A stretch of 64,000 bases of DNA from Woeseiaceae bacterium (GTDB lineage: Bacteria; Pseudomonadota; Gammaproteobacteria; Steroidobacterales; Woeseiaceae). Made by a program: the position numbers and the translations under genes. The notes beneath the pieces are model-generated. The model made no database searches. It saw only the letters and a program-made list of their open reading frames with translations, and was not told where the DNA came from. Of this stretch, positions 8,393-17,106 are shown in pieces. How positions within the stretch are numbered: position 1 is the stretch's first letter; every line of letters starts with the position of its first letter. Location: the NCBI GenBank assembly GCA_021773075.1, contig JAJFKT010000010.1, positions 310,001 through 374,000 on the forward strand, given 5' to 3'.

Positions 8393-8899
8393 ATGAAACC
8401 GACTCGCACAATTTTGGCGCTGTTTGCCGCTCTACTGACCCTCCCGTTGGTAGCTGTCGGTCAAGGTGACGAGGCGTCGAACGACGACGCGATCGAGGAC
8501 ATAGTCGTTGTTGGCCAGAAATCCGTGTCCAGCTTGCGTCGGGGCGTTTTCGAGGCCGAAGAGGACTTCTACTCGGTTTTTAATAAGCTGAATGACGAAA
8601 AGGATTTCGACGTTCGTTGCCGCTATGAGAAGTTGACTGGAACCAACATCAAAAATCACATTTGCCGCGCGAGATTCGTTACAAAAGCTTTTGACAGGCA
8701 TGCTAGTAGAAACCGAAATAATCTATATCGGGCCGCAAATATGACTGCCGATTCGGCTCTTGAGGCGAGAACGGTCGAGTATCAGGCGAAGGTGGAGGAA
8801 CTGATCGCCGCCCATCCGGAATTGCAAGCCGCGCTCGAACGGTATAATGCCTCGCGGGCCCAATTTTTGGCGAATCGTTCGGGAAACGACAGCAACTGA
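8393..8899 (+). CDS. Hypothetical exported protein with TonB-box-like motif
   Basis: A 168-residue protein with a cleavable signal peptide (KPTRTILALFAALLTLPLVA, then VGQG). Right after it comes an acidic stretch and IEDIVVVGQK, which resembles the TonB box / N-terminal signature of TonB-dependent receptors, but no barrel or plug follows. The remainder is polar and helical with two cysteines in DVRCRYEK and HICRARF. I do not know its function. ATG 8393 is chosen because GGAG at 8383-8386 precedes it. The gene lies alone between tRNA-Leu and its decayed copy, so it may be cargo of a small insertion or simply sit inside a tRNA duplication. Confidence 0.8.
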   Translation: MKPTRTILALFAALLTLPLVAVGQGDEASNDDAIEDIVVVGQKSVSSLRRGVFEAEEDFYSVFNKLNDEKDFDVRCRYEKLTGTNIKNHICRARFVTKAFDRHASRNRNNLYRAANMTADSALEARTVEYQAKVEELIAAHPELQAALERYNASRAQFLANRSGNDSN

Positions 8900-8906
8900 G
8901 GCTTAG

Positions 8907-8990
8907 GCCCGCGATTGATTGTCTGGTGCACGGATTGAAGCTCCGTTATCCGAAAGGGTGTGCGGGTTCAATTCCCGCCCCGGTGGACCA
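8907..8990 (+). pseudogene. Decayed tRNA-Leu copy
   Basis: Bases 8942-8983 repeat tRNA-Leu 8232-8273 with one mismatch in 42, covering the anticodon 3' stem, variable arm and T-arm. The 5' half is badly eroded (GCCCG at 8908-8912 may be the old acceptor start), the D-arm is gone, and the 3' acceptor bases read CCGGTGG and cannot pair with it. The anticodon loop is TTGAAGC, which would read GAA rather than TAA. A CCA ends the copy at 8988-8990. Not expected to be a working tRNA. Confidence 0.8.
8942..8983 (+). repeat. Direct repeat, copy 2 (decayed tRNA-Leu)
   Basis: The downstream partner of 8232-8273. It also encodes, on the minus strand, the last few codons and stop of the nucleotidyltransferase-like gene. 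Confidence 0.9.
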
Positions 8991-9387
8991 GCAGCCATTC
9001 ACGTAACGCGGCGAGCTGCTGTTGATCTTTGTCGCTGCCACGAATTTCCTTATAGCGAGCGACATGCTGCAGCTGAACAAACGGCAGACCGTCAATAAGC
9101 TCAGCCGATTGAATCAATTCGGATACATCGAAGTCGCCGATTCCCCACGTCTGGCCAAACGTAATGTCGCCATTGCGCAGGTTGACGACTTCAACACCGT
9201 AGTTGGGTAGATATTCGCTCTCGCCGAGGGCGCAAACAGCGTCCCATGCCCGATTTCCACACAGGACATCCAGATCGTTCGCCGCTGGAATAATTTCACG
9301 TACGGCAAGCGGCCCGCTGCCGAAAATAGCGAAGTCCCCGGCCGGCAGCTCGAGTTCCAACAGGGCATTAAACAGCGTTCGGCTCAT
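8968..9387 (-). CDS. Nucleotidyltransferase-like protein
   Basis: A 139-residue cytoplasmic protein with a nucleotidyltransferase-superfamily core: FGSGPLAVREII followed by DLDVLC, i.e. a GS motif and a DxD-like metal site, as in MNT/antibiotic-nucleotidyltransferase folds. A third catalytic carboxylate may be in GDFDVSEL. A GGAGGAG ribosome site precedes ATG 9387. The last codons (about HRGGN) and the stop are read from the decayed tRNA-Leu copy, so the natural C terminus may have been replaced. No HEPN partner gene adjoins it, so a toxin-antitoxin role is not supported. Substrate unknown. Confidence 0.7.
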   Translation of the reverse strand: MSRTLFNALLELELPAGDFAIFGSGPLAVREIIPAANDLDVLCGNRAWDAVCALGESEYLPNYGVEVVNLRNGDITFGQTWGIGDFDVSELIQSAELIDGLPFVQLQHVARYKEIRGSDKDQQQLAALREWLLVHRGGN

Positions 9388-9824
9388 CGATTCACTCCTC
9401 CTGATAAAGAGCTTAACAAAAGACGTAGATCACACTCAAAACCACGACTGGTTAACAAATTCCGACATAAGTCCTGTGATTAGTGGCTCTAAACCCTTGG
9501 AAATGCCAAAACAGTCGTTCGAATACGTGCCGATGTGCAGGAGAACTCAAGTGACGGCGACAGCAAAAGACAACGTGGATTACAGATTACTGAATCGAAT
9601 GAGCAACCTCGTAATTTGTAGTCGTTGTCTTCGACAGGGCAAGATTACACCGGTCCCGCAGGTAATTTCCGATCGACACTCGTTGACTAACGAATGCGTC
9701 AGCTGTCGTCACGAATGTGCGAGCAGGAATGGCTATCGAGCAACGCTGGGGAAGCTTCTGCGTCTCGTTCGCTAAATCGATCATCGGCCGTGCATCGATT
9801 GAAAAGCGATGCCACAATACGCCG
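9388..9824. other. 437-bp stretch without a supported gene
   Basis: It separates the divergent nucleotidyltransferase and tdk genes. A 90-codon plus-strand frame at 9503-9775 encodes two CxxC pairs (CSRCLRQG and CVSCRHEC), which might be a small zinc-binding protein, but it lacks a good ribosome site and I cannot support it. No hairpin terminator or repeat seen. Confidence 0.4.
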
Positions 9825-10409
9825 ATGGCTAAACTCTATTTTTACTACTCTTCGATGAATGCGGGTAAGTCGACGGCGTTATTGCAGTCCAGTTACAACT
9901 ACAGAGAGCGCGGCATGAATACGATGGTCTTGGCACCAATGCTCGACGATCGCTACGGCACCGGCAAAGTGACCTCCCGTATCGGCATTGAGACCGACGC
10001 TTCCGTTTTTACGCGAGACGACAATTTATTCGAGCTTACTGAAAAAAAGTGTAATGACGAACCACTGCATTGTGTCTTGATCGACGAAGCGCAATTCCTG
10101 ACTCGTGACCAGGTTTTCCAGCTCAGCGACGTCACGGATAAGATGAATATTCCGGTTCTTGCCTATGGTCTCCGAACAGACTTTCAGGGCGAGCCCTTCG
10201 AAGGCAGCAAATATCTCCTGGCGTGGTCGGATAATCTGAAGGAACTTAAAGCGATCTGCCATTGCGGCAGCAAAGCAACGATGGTGTTGCGGCTCGACGG
10301 TGAAGGGAAAGCGGTTACTGAAGGTTCTCAGGTCGAGATAGGCGGAAATGATCGATACATATCGACCTGCCGCAAGCACTTTAAAGAGGCGTATTTAGCC
10401 TCTGCCTGA
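9825..10409 (+). CDS. tdk: Thymidine kinase
   Basis: Type II thymidine kinase of the salvage pathway, 194 aa. The P-loop is SSMNAGKST, the DEAQ-type Walker B is LIDEAQFL, a lasso/substrate region contains [10 protein letters not shown], and four zinc ligands are visible as CHCGSKA and CRKH. The start is ATG 9825 at MAKLYFYYS, the conserved N terminus; earlier in-frame starts add unrelated residues. Its stop (TGA 10407-10409) abuts the stop of the convergent AAA-FHA gene, forming the palindrome CCTGATCAGG at 10405-10414. Confidence 0.96.
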   Translation: MAKLYFYYSSMNAGKSTALLQSSYNYRERGMNTMVLAPMLDDRYGTGKVTSRIGIETDASVFTRDDNLFELTEKKCNDEPLHCVLIDEAQFLTRDQVFQLSDVTDKMNIPVLAYGLRTDFQGEPFEGSKYLLAWSDNLKELKAICHCGSKATMVLRLDGEGKAVTEGSQVEIGGNDRYISTCRKHFKEAYLASA

Positions 10410-11693
10410 TCAGGTTTGAATAGTCGGCAGCTCTTCGGATACCGCTGGTAAGAGCTCTGTATTTTCCTGCGCAAGCAGGTTTCTCATATCTTGTAGCGTC
10501 TTCATTATCGCCGTATCTGCGAATTCTGCGCCATCCAGGTCCTGACGCACCGTTGCACAAGGATCGTGGAACTTGATGCGATGGTGGCCGAGTGTAACTA
10601 CGTCATCATGAATGAGCACATGATTGGACACGCGTTGTGAATTGACGAACGTACCGTTCGTGCTGTTCAGGTCCATCAGGAATGTTGTCGCTCCATGCCG
10701 GACCAACAATGCATGATGACGACTCACAAAACGGCTATTTATCGAGATGTCGTTATGCTCGGAGCGGCCAACGATTACTCGCGATTTATCCATGCGCAGA
10801 TCGTTCATTATGCTGCCGTTATTGGTAACGATCAGACGTGGTGCTTCGGGTGGCACCAGTTCGTCAGGAGAAACATCATCGAGTCCCTCGTCAGCCCAGG
10901 TTCCTGTTGGCAATGCCACGTGTTCGATATCGGAAACCGATACCGGCAGGGATTCGGTTCGCGCAAGTGCCAGCAAAGCGACCCGATCAACGATTCCAGG
11001 CCAACCACCCGATGCCTGCCAGATATCCCGGCATACCGCGTCTGGCAGAATAAATGCCGGGAATTCGCTGCCGGCCGTTTCCAACTTCTGGTGTAGGTAG
11101 TTTTTGGTCTCGTCCCGATTCATCGGACGAAGATGGAAATTGCTGACAAGTCGCTTCGCCATCGGAGCCATGGCCTTAGAGGCCATAATATTCGCAAGAG
11201 ATCGGTTGCTGACCAATACGATCTTGAGGGCACTGTTAGCGCGGACCCGCAACTCAGCAAGTTCGCAGAGCGCGCGCAGCGCGCTGGGGTTTAGATCTTG
11301 AGCGTTCTCGATGATGAGCAGTGGGGCTTTGTGAGATGCCGCCTGTTGCAGCGCGAAAACGCGAAGTAGTCCGAGCAACTCATTGGCGGAACTTTGTTGA
11401 AGGTCATAACCAAATTGCCGCAAGACAGAGATGAGTAAGTTCGTCGTGTTCAATCCCTTGCCGTCAATAACGGCAACCGAACAATCCTTATCGACGGTTT
11501 CCACAAAATTGCGGATCAGTGTGGTTTTTCCGGACAGCGACGGACCCTGCACAAGTGACAGCCCGGTCGGGTGCTCGCAGGTATCTCTTAAGACCTTAAG
11601 CGCAGCTTCTTTTGACGCATAGGAGAGCACAACCAACGGTCTTCCGTGAGTTGGAAAGGGTTGTGCTGAAAGTCCGGCTGCACCTAGGTCCAT
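10410..11693 (-). CDS. ExeA/GspA-like AAA ATPase fused to an FHA domain
   Basis: A 427-residue protein. Residues about 25-260 form an ExeA-type AAA ATPase: Walker A GPSLSGKTT at 50-58, Walker B LLIIENAQDL, and a winged-helix-like tail. Residues about 300-375 form an FHA domain (VIVGRSEHNDISI, RFVSRHHALL, DLNSTNGTFVN), which binds phosphothreonine peptides. A short acidic tail follows. GspA/ExeA ATPases act with GspB in secretin assembly, but that protein carries a peptidoglycan-binding domain, not FHA, and no type II secretion genes are nearby. Role in a phospho-dependent envelope or signalling process is inference. No kinase gene is adjacent. Confidence 0.85.
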   Translation of the reverse strand: MDLGAAGLSAQPFPTHGRPLVVLSYASKEAALKVLRDTCEHPTGLSLVQGPSLSGKTTLIRNFVETVDKDCSVAVIDGKGLNTTNLLISVLRQFGYDLQQSSANELLGLLRVFALQQAASHKAPLLIIENAQDLNPSALRALCELAELRVRANSALKIVLVSNRSLANIMASKAMAPMAKRLVSNFHLRPMNRDETKNYLHQKLETAGSEFPAFILPDAVCRDIWQASGGWPGIVDRVALLALARTESLPVSVSDIEHVALPTGTWADEGLDDVSPDELVPPEAPRLIVTNNGSIMNDLRMDKSRVIVGRSEHNDISINSRFVSRHHALLVRHGATTFLMDLNSTNGTFVNSQRVSNHVLIHDDVVTLGHHRIKFHDPCATVRQDLDGAEFADTAIMKTLQDMRNLLAQENTELLPAVSEELPTIQT

Positions 11694-11957
11694 AAGTAGT
11701 AACCCGCAGACAATTAAGTCGCGTTAAAATGGTATTGTCAGGTTTGGGTCTTTTCTTATAGTGAATATTGACCGCGTGAGTCAGTCTACGGTTTGGCCTC
11801 GGTTCTTGTAAACCGAAAATCAATAAGCCTTTACTTGTCAAAAGCACACAAAGTATTATTCGATTTGACATTACTTAAACTGCATAACTGACGGATAAAC
11901 AAGGATGTTTCTCTATAAATTCTCAGACGTCTGCGAACTGCGACAGAGTGTAAGGTA

Positions 11958-12569
11958 TTGACTGCAAAGCTATCGGCCAACGACCTCACTTTGATTCGTG
12001 GTGAGAACTGTCTATTTCAGGATTTGGGTTTTGCGCTAAAATCTGGCGAATTGCTGCTGCTCGAAGGACAAAACGGCAGCGGTAAAACCAGCCTGATGCG
12101 CGCGATTGCAGGCATGCTGAGCCTTGAGTCCGGCGAAATACTCTGGAATGACGTTCCTGTCAGCCAACAGCGCCAGGAGTTTCATGGTGCGCTGGTCTGG
12201 CTCGCACATCGCACAGGTTTGAAGGGTGACCTGACTCTGGTCGAAAACCTGCGTTTTGAAGCGTCATTGCGACCTCAGGCTAAGGTCGATGCAGATATCG
12301 TCTACAAGCGCCTGGGGATTTCGAAACTCAAGAGTCTGCCCTTACGTTCTCTTTCTGCCGGTCAGCAGCGACGGGTAGCTTTGGCACGCATGTTACTTGC
12401 AGATGTGCCTCTTTGGTTGATGGATGAGCCATTTACAAATCTCGATCGCGAGGGGCGCAAGCTCGTTATGACCTTGACGGAAGAGCACCTGGCGAACGAC
12501 GGAATGTGCGTGATGGCGGCCCACCAGGATATTGAAATCGACGCGACAGTACGTCGGGTGAGTCTCTGA
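11958..12569 (+). CDS. ccmA: Heme exporter ATPase CcmA
   Basis: ATP-binding subunit of the CcmABCD complex, which releases holo-CcmE during c-type cytochrome maturation. Walker A is EGQNGSGKTSLM, the ABC signature LSAGQQRRVALAR, Walker B LWLMDEPF, and the H-loop AAHQD. The only plausible start is TTG 11958 (next codons TAKLSANDL), preceded by a short AAGG; weak initiation is expected. First gene of an unbroken ccmABCDEFGHI operon. A 264-bp region upstream, shared with the divergent AAA-FHA gene, must hold its promoter; I could not pick one with confidence. Confidence 0.95.
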   Translation: MTAKLSANDLTLIRGENCLFQDLGFALKSGELLLLEGQNGSGKTSLMRAIAGMLSLESGEILWNDVPVSQQRQEFHGALVWLAHRTGLKGDLTLVENLRFEASLRPQAKVDADIVYKRLGISKLKSLPLRSLSAGQQRRVALARMLLADVPLWLMDEPFTNLDREGRKLVMTLTEEHLANDGMCVMAAHQDIEIDATVRRVSL

Positions 12570-13267
12570 TGGCAGCAAAAGAGACGATTCAGCCCGGAAT
12601 ACTGACAGGCTTAATTGCAATCACCCGGCGCGACCTGTTGCTCGCATGGAAACGCCCGGGTGATGTTCTCAATCCGCTGTTCTTTTTCGCGATGGTCTGC
12701 ACCTTGTTTCCGTTGGCGGTGGGCCCGAGTCCTGAACAGCTGACTTTCAGCGGACCGGGCGTGCTTTGGGTTGCCGCATTGTTGGCAACGCTGCTGTCGT
12801 TGAATTCGCTGTTCATGTCGGACCATGAGGACGGCAGCCTCGACCAGCTATTGGTCAGTCCGCAGCCCTTGCCGGTCCTGGCGCTTGGCAAGACACTAGC
12901 GCACTGGATAATCAGCGGCCTCCCGCTCGTGTTGATATCCCCATTGCTTGCGATGACCTACCGCATGTCTGTGGACATTGTAGGGGTTTTGATGCTGACG
13001 CTGTTGTTGGGCACAATCTGTCTAAGTTTGCTGGGCTCGATTGGTGCAGCGTTGACGGTTGGCTTGCACCGGGGAACGGCCTTGCTTAGCCTCCTCATTC
13101 TGCCACTCGCGATGCCAGTATTGCTGCTCGGTGCGAATACTGTTTCGCTGGCAGCTGGGAATGAGGCGTATGCGACCGGAATCTGGGCGTTGGGCGCTTA
13201 TGTTGTTGGCGCTTTATCATTGGCACCGTACGCAACGGCGGCCGCATTACGAATTAGTAACGAGTAG
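12569..13267 (+). CDS. ccmB: Heme exporter membrane subunit CcmB
   Basis: A 232-residue polytopic inner-membrane partner of CcmA in cytochrome c maturation. Six hydrophobic segments are visible and the CcmB signatures LLVSPQPLP and GSIGAALTVGL are present. Starts by a 1-nt overlap with ccmA (TGATG), which indicates translational coupling. Length is typical of the family (about 220). Confidence 0.95.
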   Translation: MAAKETIQPGILTGLIAITRRDLLLAWKRPGDVLNPLFFFAMVCTLFPLAVGPSPEQLTFSGPGVLWVAALLATLLSLNSLFMSDHEDGSLDQLLVSPQPLPVLALGKTLAHWIISGLPLVLISPLLAMTYRMSVDIVGVLMLTLLLGTICLSLLGSIGAALTVGLHRGTALLSLLILPLAMPVLLLGANTVSLAAGNEAYATGIWALGAYVVGALSLAPYATAAALRISNE

Positions 13268-13276
13268 AATCAAGCT

Positions 13277-14029
13277 ATGTGGAAATTCTTTCATCAATTG
13301 GCCTCACCGCCACACTTTTACCGGCTCGCCAAAACGCTCATACCATGGCTGGCGATTCCTGGATTATTGCTGATCGCTTACGGCGCTTATGCCGGTTTGT
13401 TCGTAGCTTCCGAGGACTACCAGCAGGGCGACGCGTTTCGAATCATCTACGTTCATGTTCCCTCAGCATACTTGTCCATGATGGCCTACGTGTTCATGGC
13501 CGTCGGCGGCGGTATCGGACTGATCTGGCGAATGAAGCTGGCGCATGCAGTCGCAGCCGCAGCGGCTCCACTTGGGGCGGCATTTACGTTTCTTGCATTG
13601 GTCACCGGTTCCATTTGGGGGCGACCGATGTGGGGGACGTGGTGGGAGTGGGGCGATCCACGACTAACGTCTGAATTAATTTTGTTGTTCTTGTATTTCG
13701 GCTATATGGCGTTGCGCTCTTCGATTGACGACACCGCCAAAGCCGACAAGGCAAGTGCCGTTCTCGCACTGGTTGGCGTGGTCAATGTCGTCATCATTCA
13801 TTACTCCGTTGTTTGGTGGAGTTCTCTGCATCAGGGACAGACGCTATTCAAGAAAGGTGGGCCGGGAATGGATGCCGACATGCTGTATCCCTTACTCGCG
13901 ATGATATTGGGCTTTACATTGGTTTTCGGCGCATTGCTCGCACGTCGTGTTCGGACAGAGGTGCTGTATCGCGAACGACGAACGCGTTGGGTGCGTGAGT
14001 TGATTTTGTCGCCAGAAGGAGACGGGTAA
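13277..14029 (+). CDS. ccmC: Heme handling protein CcmC
   Basis: A 250-residue six-helix inner-membrane protein that presents heme to CcmE. The tryptophan-rich WWD motif reads WGRPMWGTWWEWGDPRLTSE. HVPSAYLSM (first conserved His) and IIHYSVVWWSSLHQG (second His) carry the axial heme ligands known in the family. It begins 9 nt after ccmB and overlaps ccmD by one base. Confidence 0.96.
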   Translation: MWKFFHQLASPPHFYRLAKTLIPWLAIPGLLLIAYGAYAGLFVASEDYQQGDAFRIIYVHVPSAYLSMMAYVFMAVGGGIGLIWRMKLAHAVAAAAAPLGAAFTFLALVTGSIWGRPMWGTWWEWGDPRLTSELILLFLYFGYMALRSSIDDTAKADKASAVLALVGVVNVVIIHYSVVWWSSLHQGQTLFKKGGPGMDADMLYPLLAMILGFTLVFGALLARRVRTEVLYRERRTRWVRELILSPEGDG

Positions 14030-14190
14030 TGGACGCTTTAGCGATGGGTAACTACGGCGCATACGTATGGAGTTGCTTTGGACTCACTCTAATCGTGATA
14101 GTGTTCAGCGATTGGCGATCGCGAGCGCGCCATAATCAGGTTTACCGAGATATCGAAGTGCGCATTAAAGCGCTCGAGGAACGTCAATGA
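14029..14190 (+). CDS. ccmD: Heme exporter protein CcmD
   Basis: A 53-codon gene easily missed by length cut-offs. It encodes MGNYGAYVWSCFGLTLIVIV with a single membrane helix, then a basic RSRARHNQVYRDI tail, the usual CcmD pattern (short helix plus charged cytoplasmic tail). It overlaps ccmC by one base (TAATG) and ccmE by four (ATGA). CcmD helps release holo-CcmE from CcmABC (family knowledge). Confidence 0.9.
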   Translation: MDALAMGNYGAYVWSCFGLTLIVIVFSDWRSRARHNQVYRDIEVRIKALEERQ

Positions 14191-14660
14191 AACCCAGACA
14201 ACAACGTATGCTTGCCGTCGGCCTTGCCGTCGTCGGCGTGGCAATAGCCGCGGCTCTGACGCTACGTGCGTTCGACGAAAATATGATGTTTTTCGTCGAA
14301 ATTTCCGATGTCGTTGCCGGTGATTATCCGACCGAACGGACATTCAGAATCGGCGGACTGGTCGTCGATGGTAGTGTCGCGCGCGAAGAGGGATCGCTGG
14401 ACATGAATTTTCGCGTTACAGATATGCGTTGTGAACTCGCGGTTAGTTATACCGGTGTACTCCCTGATTTGTTTAGGGAGGGACAGGGTGTCGTCGCGCA
14501 CGGCGTAATGGCCAACGATGCGCTTTTCGTAGCCGACAAAATACTCGCGAAACACGATGAAAACTACATGGCACCCGAGGTCGCTGAGTCACTGGCGAAA
14601 CACGTCGATGATAAGATGGCGCCTTTGCAGGAGAGCGGCACGGAGTGTAATTCAGGATGA
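14187..14660 (+). CDS. ccmE: Cytochrome c maturation heme chaperone CcmE
   Basis: A 157-residue membrane-anchored periplasmic OB-fold protein that carries heme covalently on a histidine. The site LAKHDENYM contains His123 and Tyr127. One N-terminal helix (about 8-27) anchors it. It overlaps ccmD and ccmF by ATGA junctions, implying coupled translation. Confidence 0.96.
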   Translation: MKPRQQRMLAVGLAVVGVAIAAALTLRAFDENMMFFVEISDVVAGDYPTERTFRIGGLVVDGSVAREEGSLDMNFRVTDMRCELAVSYTGVLPDLFREGQGVVAHGVMANDALFVADKILAKHDENYMAPEVAESLAKHVDDKMAPLQESGTECNSG

Positions 14661-16579
14661 TTCCGGAAATCGGCCATTTCGCATTGATATTGGCTTTGTC
14701 TCTTGCCGTCTGTCAGGGCGTACTTCCCTTGATTGGTGCTCATCGAAACGATGCGACCTTAATGTCAGTCGCTCGCTCCGCGGCATACGGGCAGTTCGTT
14801 TTCGTCGCAATTTCCTTCATTTGCCTGACCTGGGCATTCTTGCAAAACGATTTTTCGGTCCTTTACGTCGCAAATCATTCGCAATTGGCGCTGCCAACGG
14901 GATATAAAATATCGGCGGTTTGGAGCGCGCACGAAGGCTCCTTACTCATGTGGATACTTTTGATGTCTGCGTGGACGATGGCCGTTGCCAGATTCAGTTC
15001 GGATATCCCGCCGCGATTGATTGCAAGAGTGATTGGCATATTGGGATTGTTATCCGTCGGTTTCCTGCTTTTCGCATTGCTGACTTCGAATCCGTTTGAA
15101 CGTCTTATTCCTGCGGCAATCGACGGCGCTGATCTGAACCCCTTATTGCAGGATCCGGGACTCGCGATTCATCCGCCTTTGCTGTACGTCGGCTACGTCG
15201 GGTTTTCCGTTGCCTTCGCATTTGCGGTCGCGGCCATGATCGGTGGCAATCTGGACAGAGACTGGGCGCGTTGGACGCGCCCCTGGACGACCGTCGCCTG
15301 GCTGTTTTTGACGATGGGTATCGCATTGGGCAGCTGGTGGGCGTATTACGAGTTGGGCTGGGGCGGCTGGTGGTTTTGGGATGCTGTAGAAAACGCCTCA
15401 TTTATGCCGTGGCTGGTCGGAACTGCATTAATCCACTCACTTGCCGTCACTGAGCGCAGAGGGCTCTTCAAGAGCTGGACCTTACTACTGTCTATTTCCG
15501 CATTTTCGCTGAGCCTGCTCGGGACCTTTCTCGTGCGTTCCGGCATCATCGTGTCAGTGCACGCATTTGCGACCGATCCGACGCGTGGTTTTTTCATCCT
15601 TTCTTTCCTTGCAATCGTCGTTGTCGGCGCACTGGCTCTTTATGCGTGGCGTGCGCCGAGTCTTGATTCGGACGCAGGCTTCGCGCTCCTTTCCCGAGAG
15701 ACATTTTTGTTGCTGAATAATGTCTTGTTGGTGGTCGCTACAACAGTGGTGTTACTCGGAACGTTGGCGCCACTGATTGTGGAAATGATCAACGGCGGTA
15801 AAATTTCAATTGGCGCGCCCTGGTTTGAGGTCGCTTTTCTCGTACCGATGCTGCCGCTAATCTTCTTGCTTGGACTGGGTATGCACACCGCCTGGCGACA
15901 ACAATCGGCAGGACCGTGGCTTCGACTGTTTAGAGTGCCGGCCATCGCAGCGGTTGTTGTCGGCATCGTTCTGCCAATCCTGTTTTATGGCCGAGTTAGC
16001 ATTCTGGTTGCGGTTGGTTGCATCGCCGCGGTGTGGATTGTTATTTCATCGTTGATTCAGCCAGTGCGATCCTGGCGCCGCAAGGATGGCGCAACTGCAA
16101 TTACTCGATCCGCTTTGGGTATGTCGATAGCGCACCTGGGAATGGGCCTGTTTGTTATTGGCGCGACCATTGTTTCCGCGTTCGGCGTTGAAGCGGATCG
16201 TGCGATTCGGCCGGGCGAAACGATTGCGGTTGCTGGTATTGATTTCACGCTTAAAGAAGTGCATCAGGTGCAGGGGCCGAATTACCTTGCCATTGAAGGC
16301 ATTGTCGAAATTCGTGATAGCGGCGAATTCGTTGCCACCGTGCGTCCACAGAAAAGACAGTACCAGGTGCAGAAAGACTGGATGACAGAGGCGGGCATTC
16401 ACCCGAGCTGGAATAAGGATTACTTTGTTGCACTCGGTGATCAGCTTGGTGAAGGCACCTGGAGTGTTCGCATCCAGTACAAGCCTATGATTCGTTTCAT
16501 ATGGATCGGCGCGTTCGTTATGGCTTTGGGTGGGATGGTTACAGTGACTGACCGCCGTAGAAGACGGGTGGCTAAGTGA
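14657..16579 (+). CDS. ccmF: Cytochrome c heme lyase subunit CcmF
   Basis: A 640-residue polytopic protein that transfers heme from CcmE to apocytochrome c with CcmH/I. The WWD domain reads ELGWGGWWFWDAVENASFMP; HPPLLYVGYVG carries a conserved histidine. Length matches E. coli CcmF (647). A large periplasmic domain near the C terminus precedes a last helix. Overlaps ccmE by 4 nt and ccmG by 4 nt. Confidence 0.96.
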   Translation: MIPEIGHFALILALSLAVCQGVLPLIGAHRNDATLMSVARSAAYGQFVFVAISFICLTWAFLQNDFSVLYVANHSQLALPTGYKISAVWSAHEGSLLMWILLMSAWTMAVARFSSDIPPRLIARVIGILGLLSVGFLLFALLTSNPFERLIPAAIDGADLNPLLQDPGLAIHPPLLYVGYVGFSVAFAFAVAAMIGGNLDRDWARWTRPWTTVAWLFLTMGIALGSWWAYYELGWGGWWFWDAVENASFMPWLVGTALIHSLAVTERRGLFKSWTLLLSISAFSLSLLGTFLVRSGIIVSVHAFATDPTRGFFILSFLAIVVVGALALYAWRAPSLDSDAGFALLSRETFLLLNNVLLVVATTVVLLGTLAPLIVEMINGGKISIGAPWFEVAFLVPMLPLIFLLGLGMHTAWRQQSAGPWLRLFRVPAIAAVVVGIVLPILFYGRVSILVAVGCIAAVWIVISSLIQPVRSWRRKDGATAITRSALGMSIAHLGMGLFVIGATIVSAFGVEADRAIRPGETIAVAGIDFTLKEVHQVQGPNYLAIEGIVEIRDSGEFVATVRPQKRQYQVQKDWMTEAGIHPSWNKDYFVALGDQLGEGTWSVRIQYKPMIRFIWIGAFVMALGGMVTVTDRRRRRVAK

Positions 16580-17106
16580 GCCGATATTTTCTACCGCTTA
16601 TTGCTGTATTAGCGCTGCTGCCCATTTTGATTTTAGGGCTGCGAGAAGATCGCGACCTAAACTTGTTGCCGTCGCAGTACATTGGTAAACCCGCACCCGA
16701 ATTCGATTTGCCGACGCTTCTTGATCCAGCGCAACGCATCAGTAATGCCGATCTCAAAGGACAGGTATCACTGGTAAATGTTTGGGCGACATGGTGTGTC
16801 GGCTGCAGAGCGGAGCACGGTTTCCTGATGCAGCTCTCGGAGACCAGCGACATTCCTATTTACGCGATCAACTGGCGTGATAATCGTCCGGACGCGATGA
16901 ACTTCCTAAGTCAATTGGGCAACCCCTATGTGGCATCCGGATTCGACGAGGATGGTCGAGTGGGTATCGATTGGGGCGTATACGGCGCGCCGGAGACCTT
17001 CCTCATCAACGTTGAAGGGCAAGTCGTTTATCGCTTTACCGGACCACTAAACTCTGTTTCATGGGAGCGGGAATTCCTACCTCGCATCGCGGAGATGTCG
17101 CAATGA
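16576..17106 (+). CDS. ccmG: Periplasmic thiol:disulfide oxidoreductase CcmG/DsbE
   Basis: A 176-residue membrane-tethered thioredoxin-fold protein that reduces apocytochrome or CcmH cysteines. The active site is WATWCVGCRAE (Cys74, Cys77) and the cis-proline region is YGAPETFLI. One N-terminal helix anchors it. The start codon is GTG 16576, overlapping the ccmF stop (GTGA). Confidence 0.95.
   Translation: MSRYFLPLIAVLALLPILILGLREDRDLNLLPSQYIGKPAPEFDLPTLLDPAQRISNADLKGQVSLVNVWATWCVGCRAEHGFLMQLSETSDIPIYAINWRDNRPDAMNFLSQLGNPYVASGFDEDGRVGIDWGVYGAPETFLINVEGQVVYRFTGPLNSVSWEREFLPRIAEMSQ

Noticed and set aside
8968-9387. Toxin-antitoxin (MNT-HEPN) module
   Set aside because: No HEPN-type partner gene adjoins the nucleotidyltransferase-like gene.
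9503-9775. A 90-codon frame with two CxxC pairs
   Set aside because: No good ribosome site, no recognised zinc-finger spacing; could be chance in an otherwise empty region. Noted in the intergenic entry.
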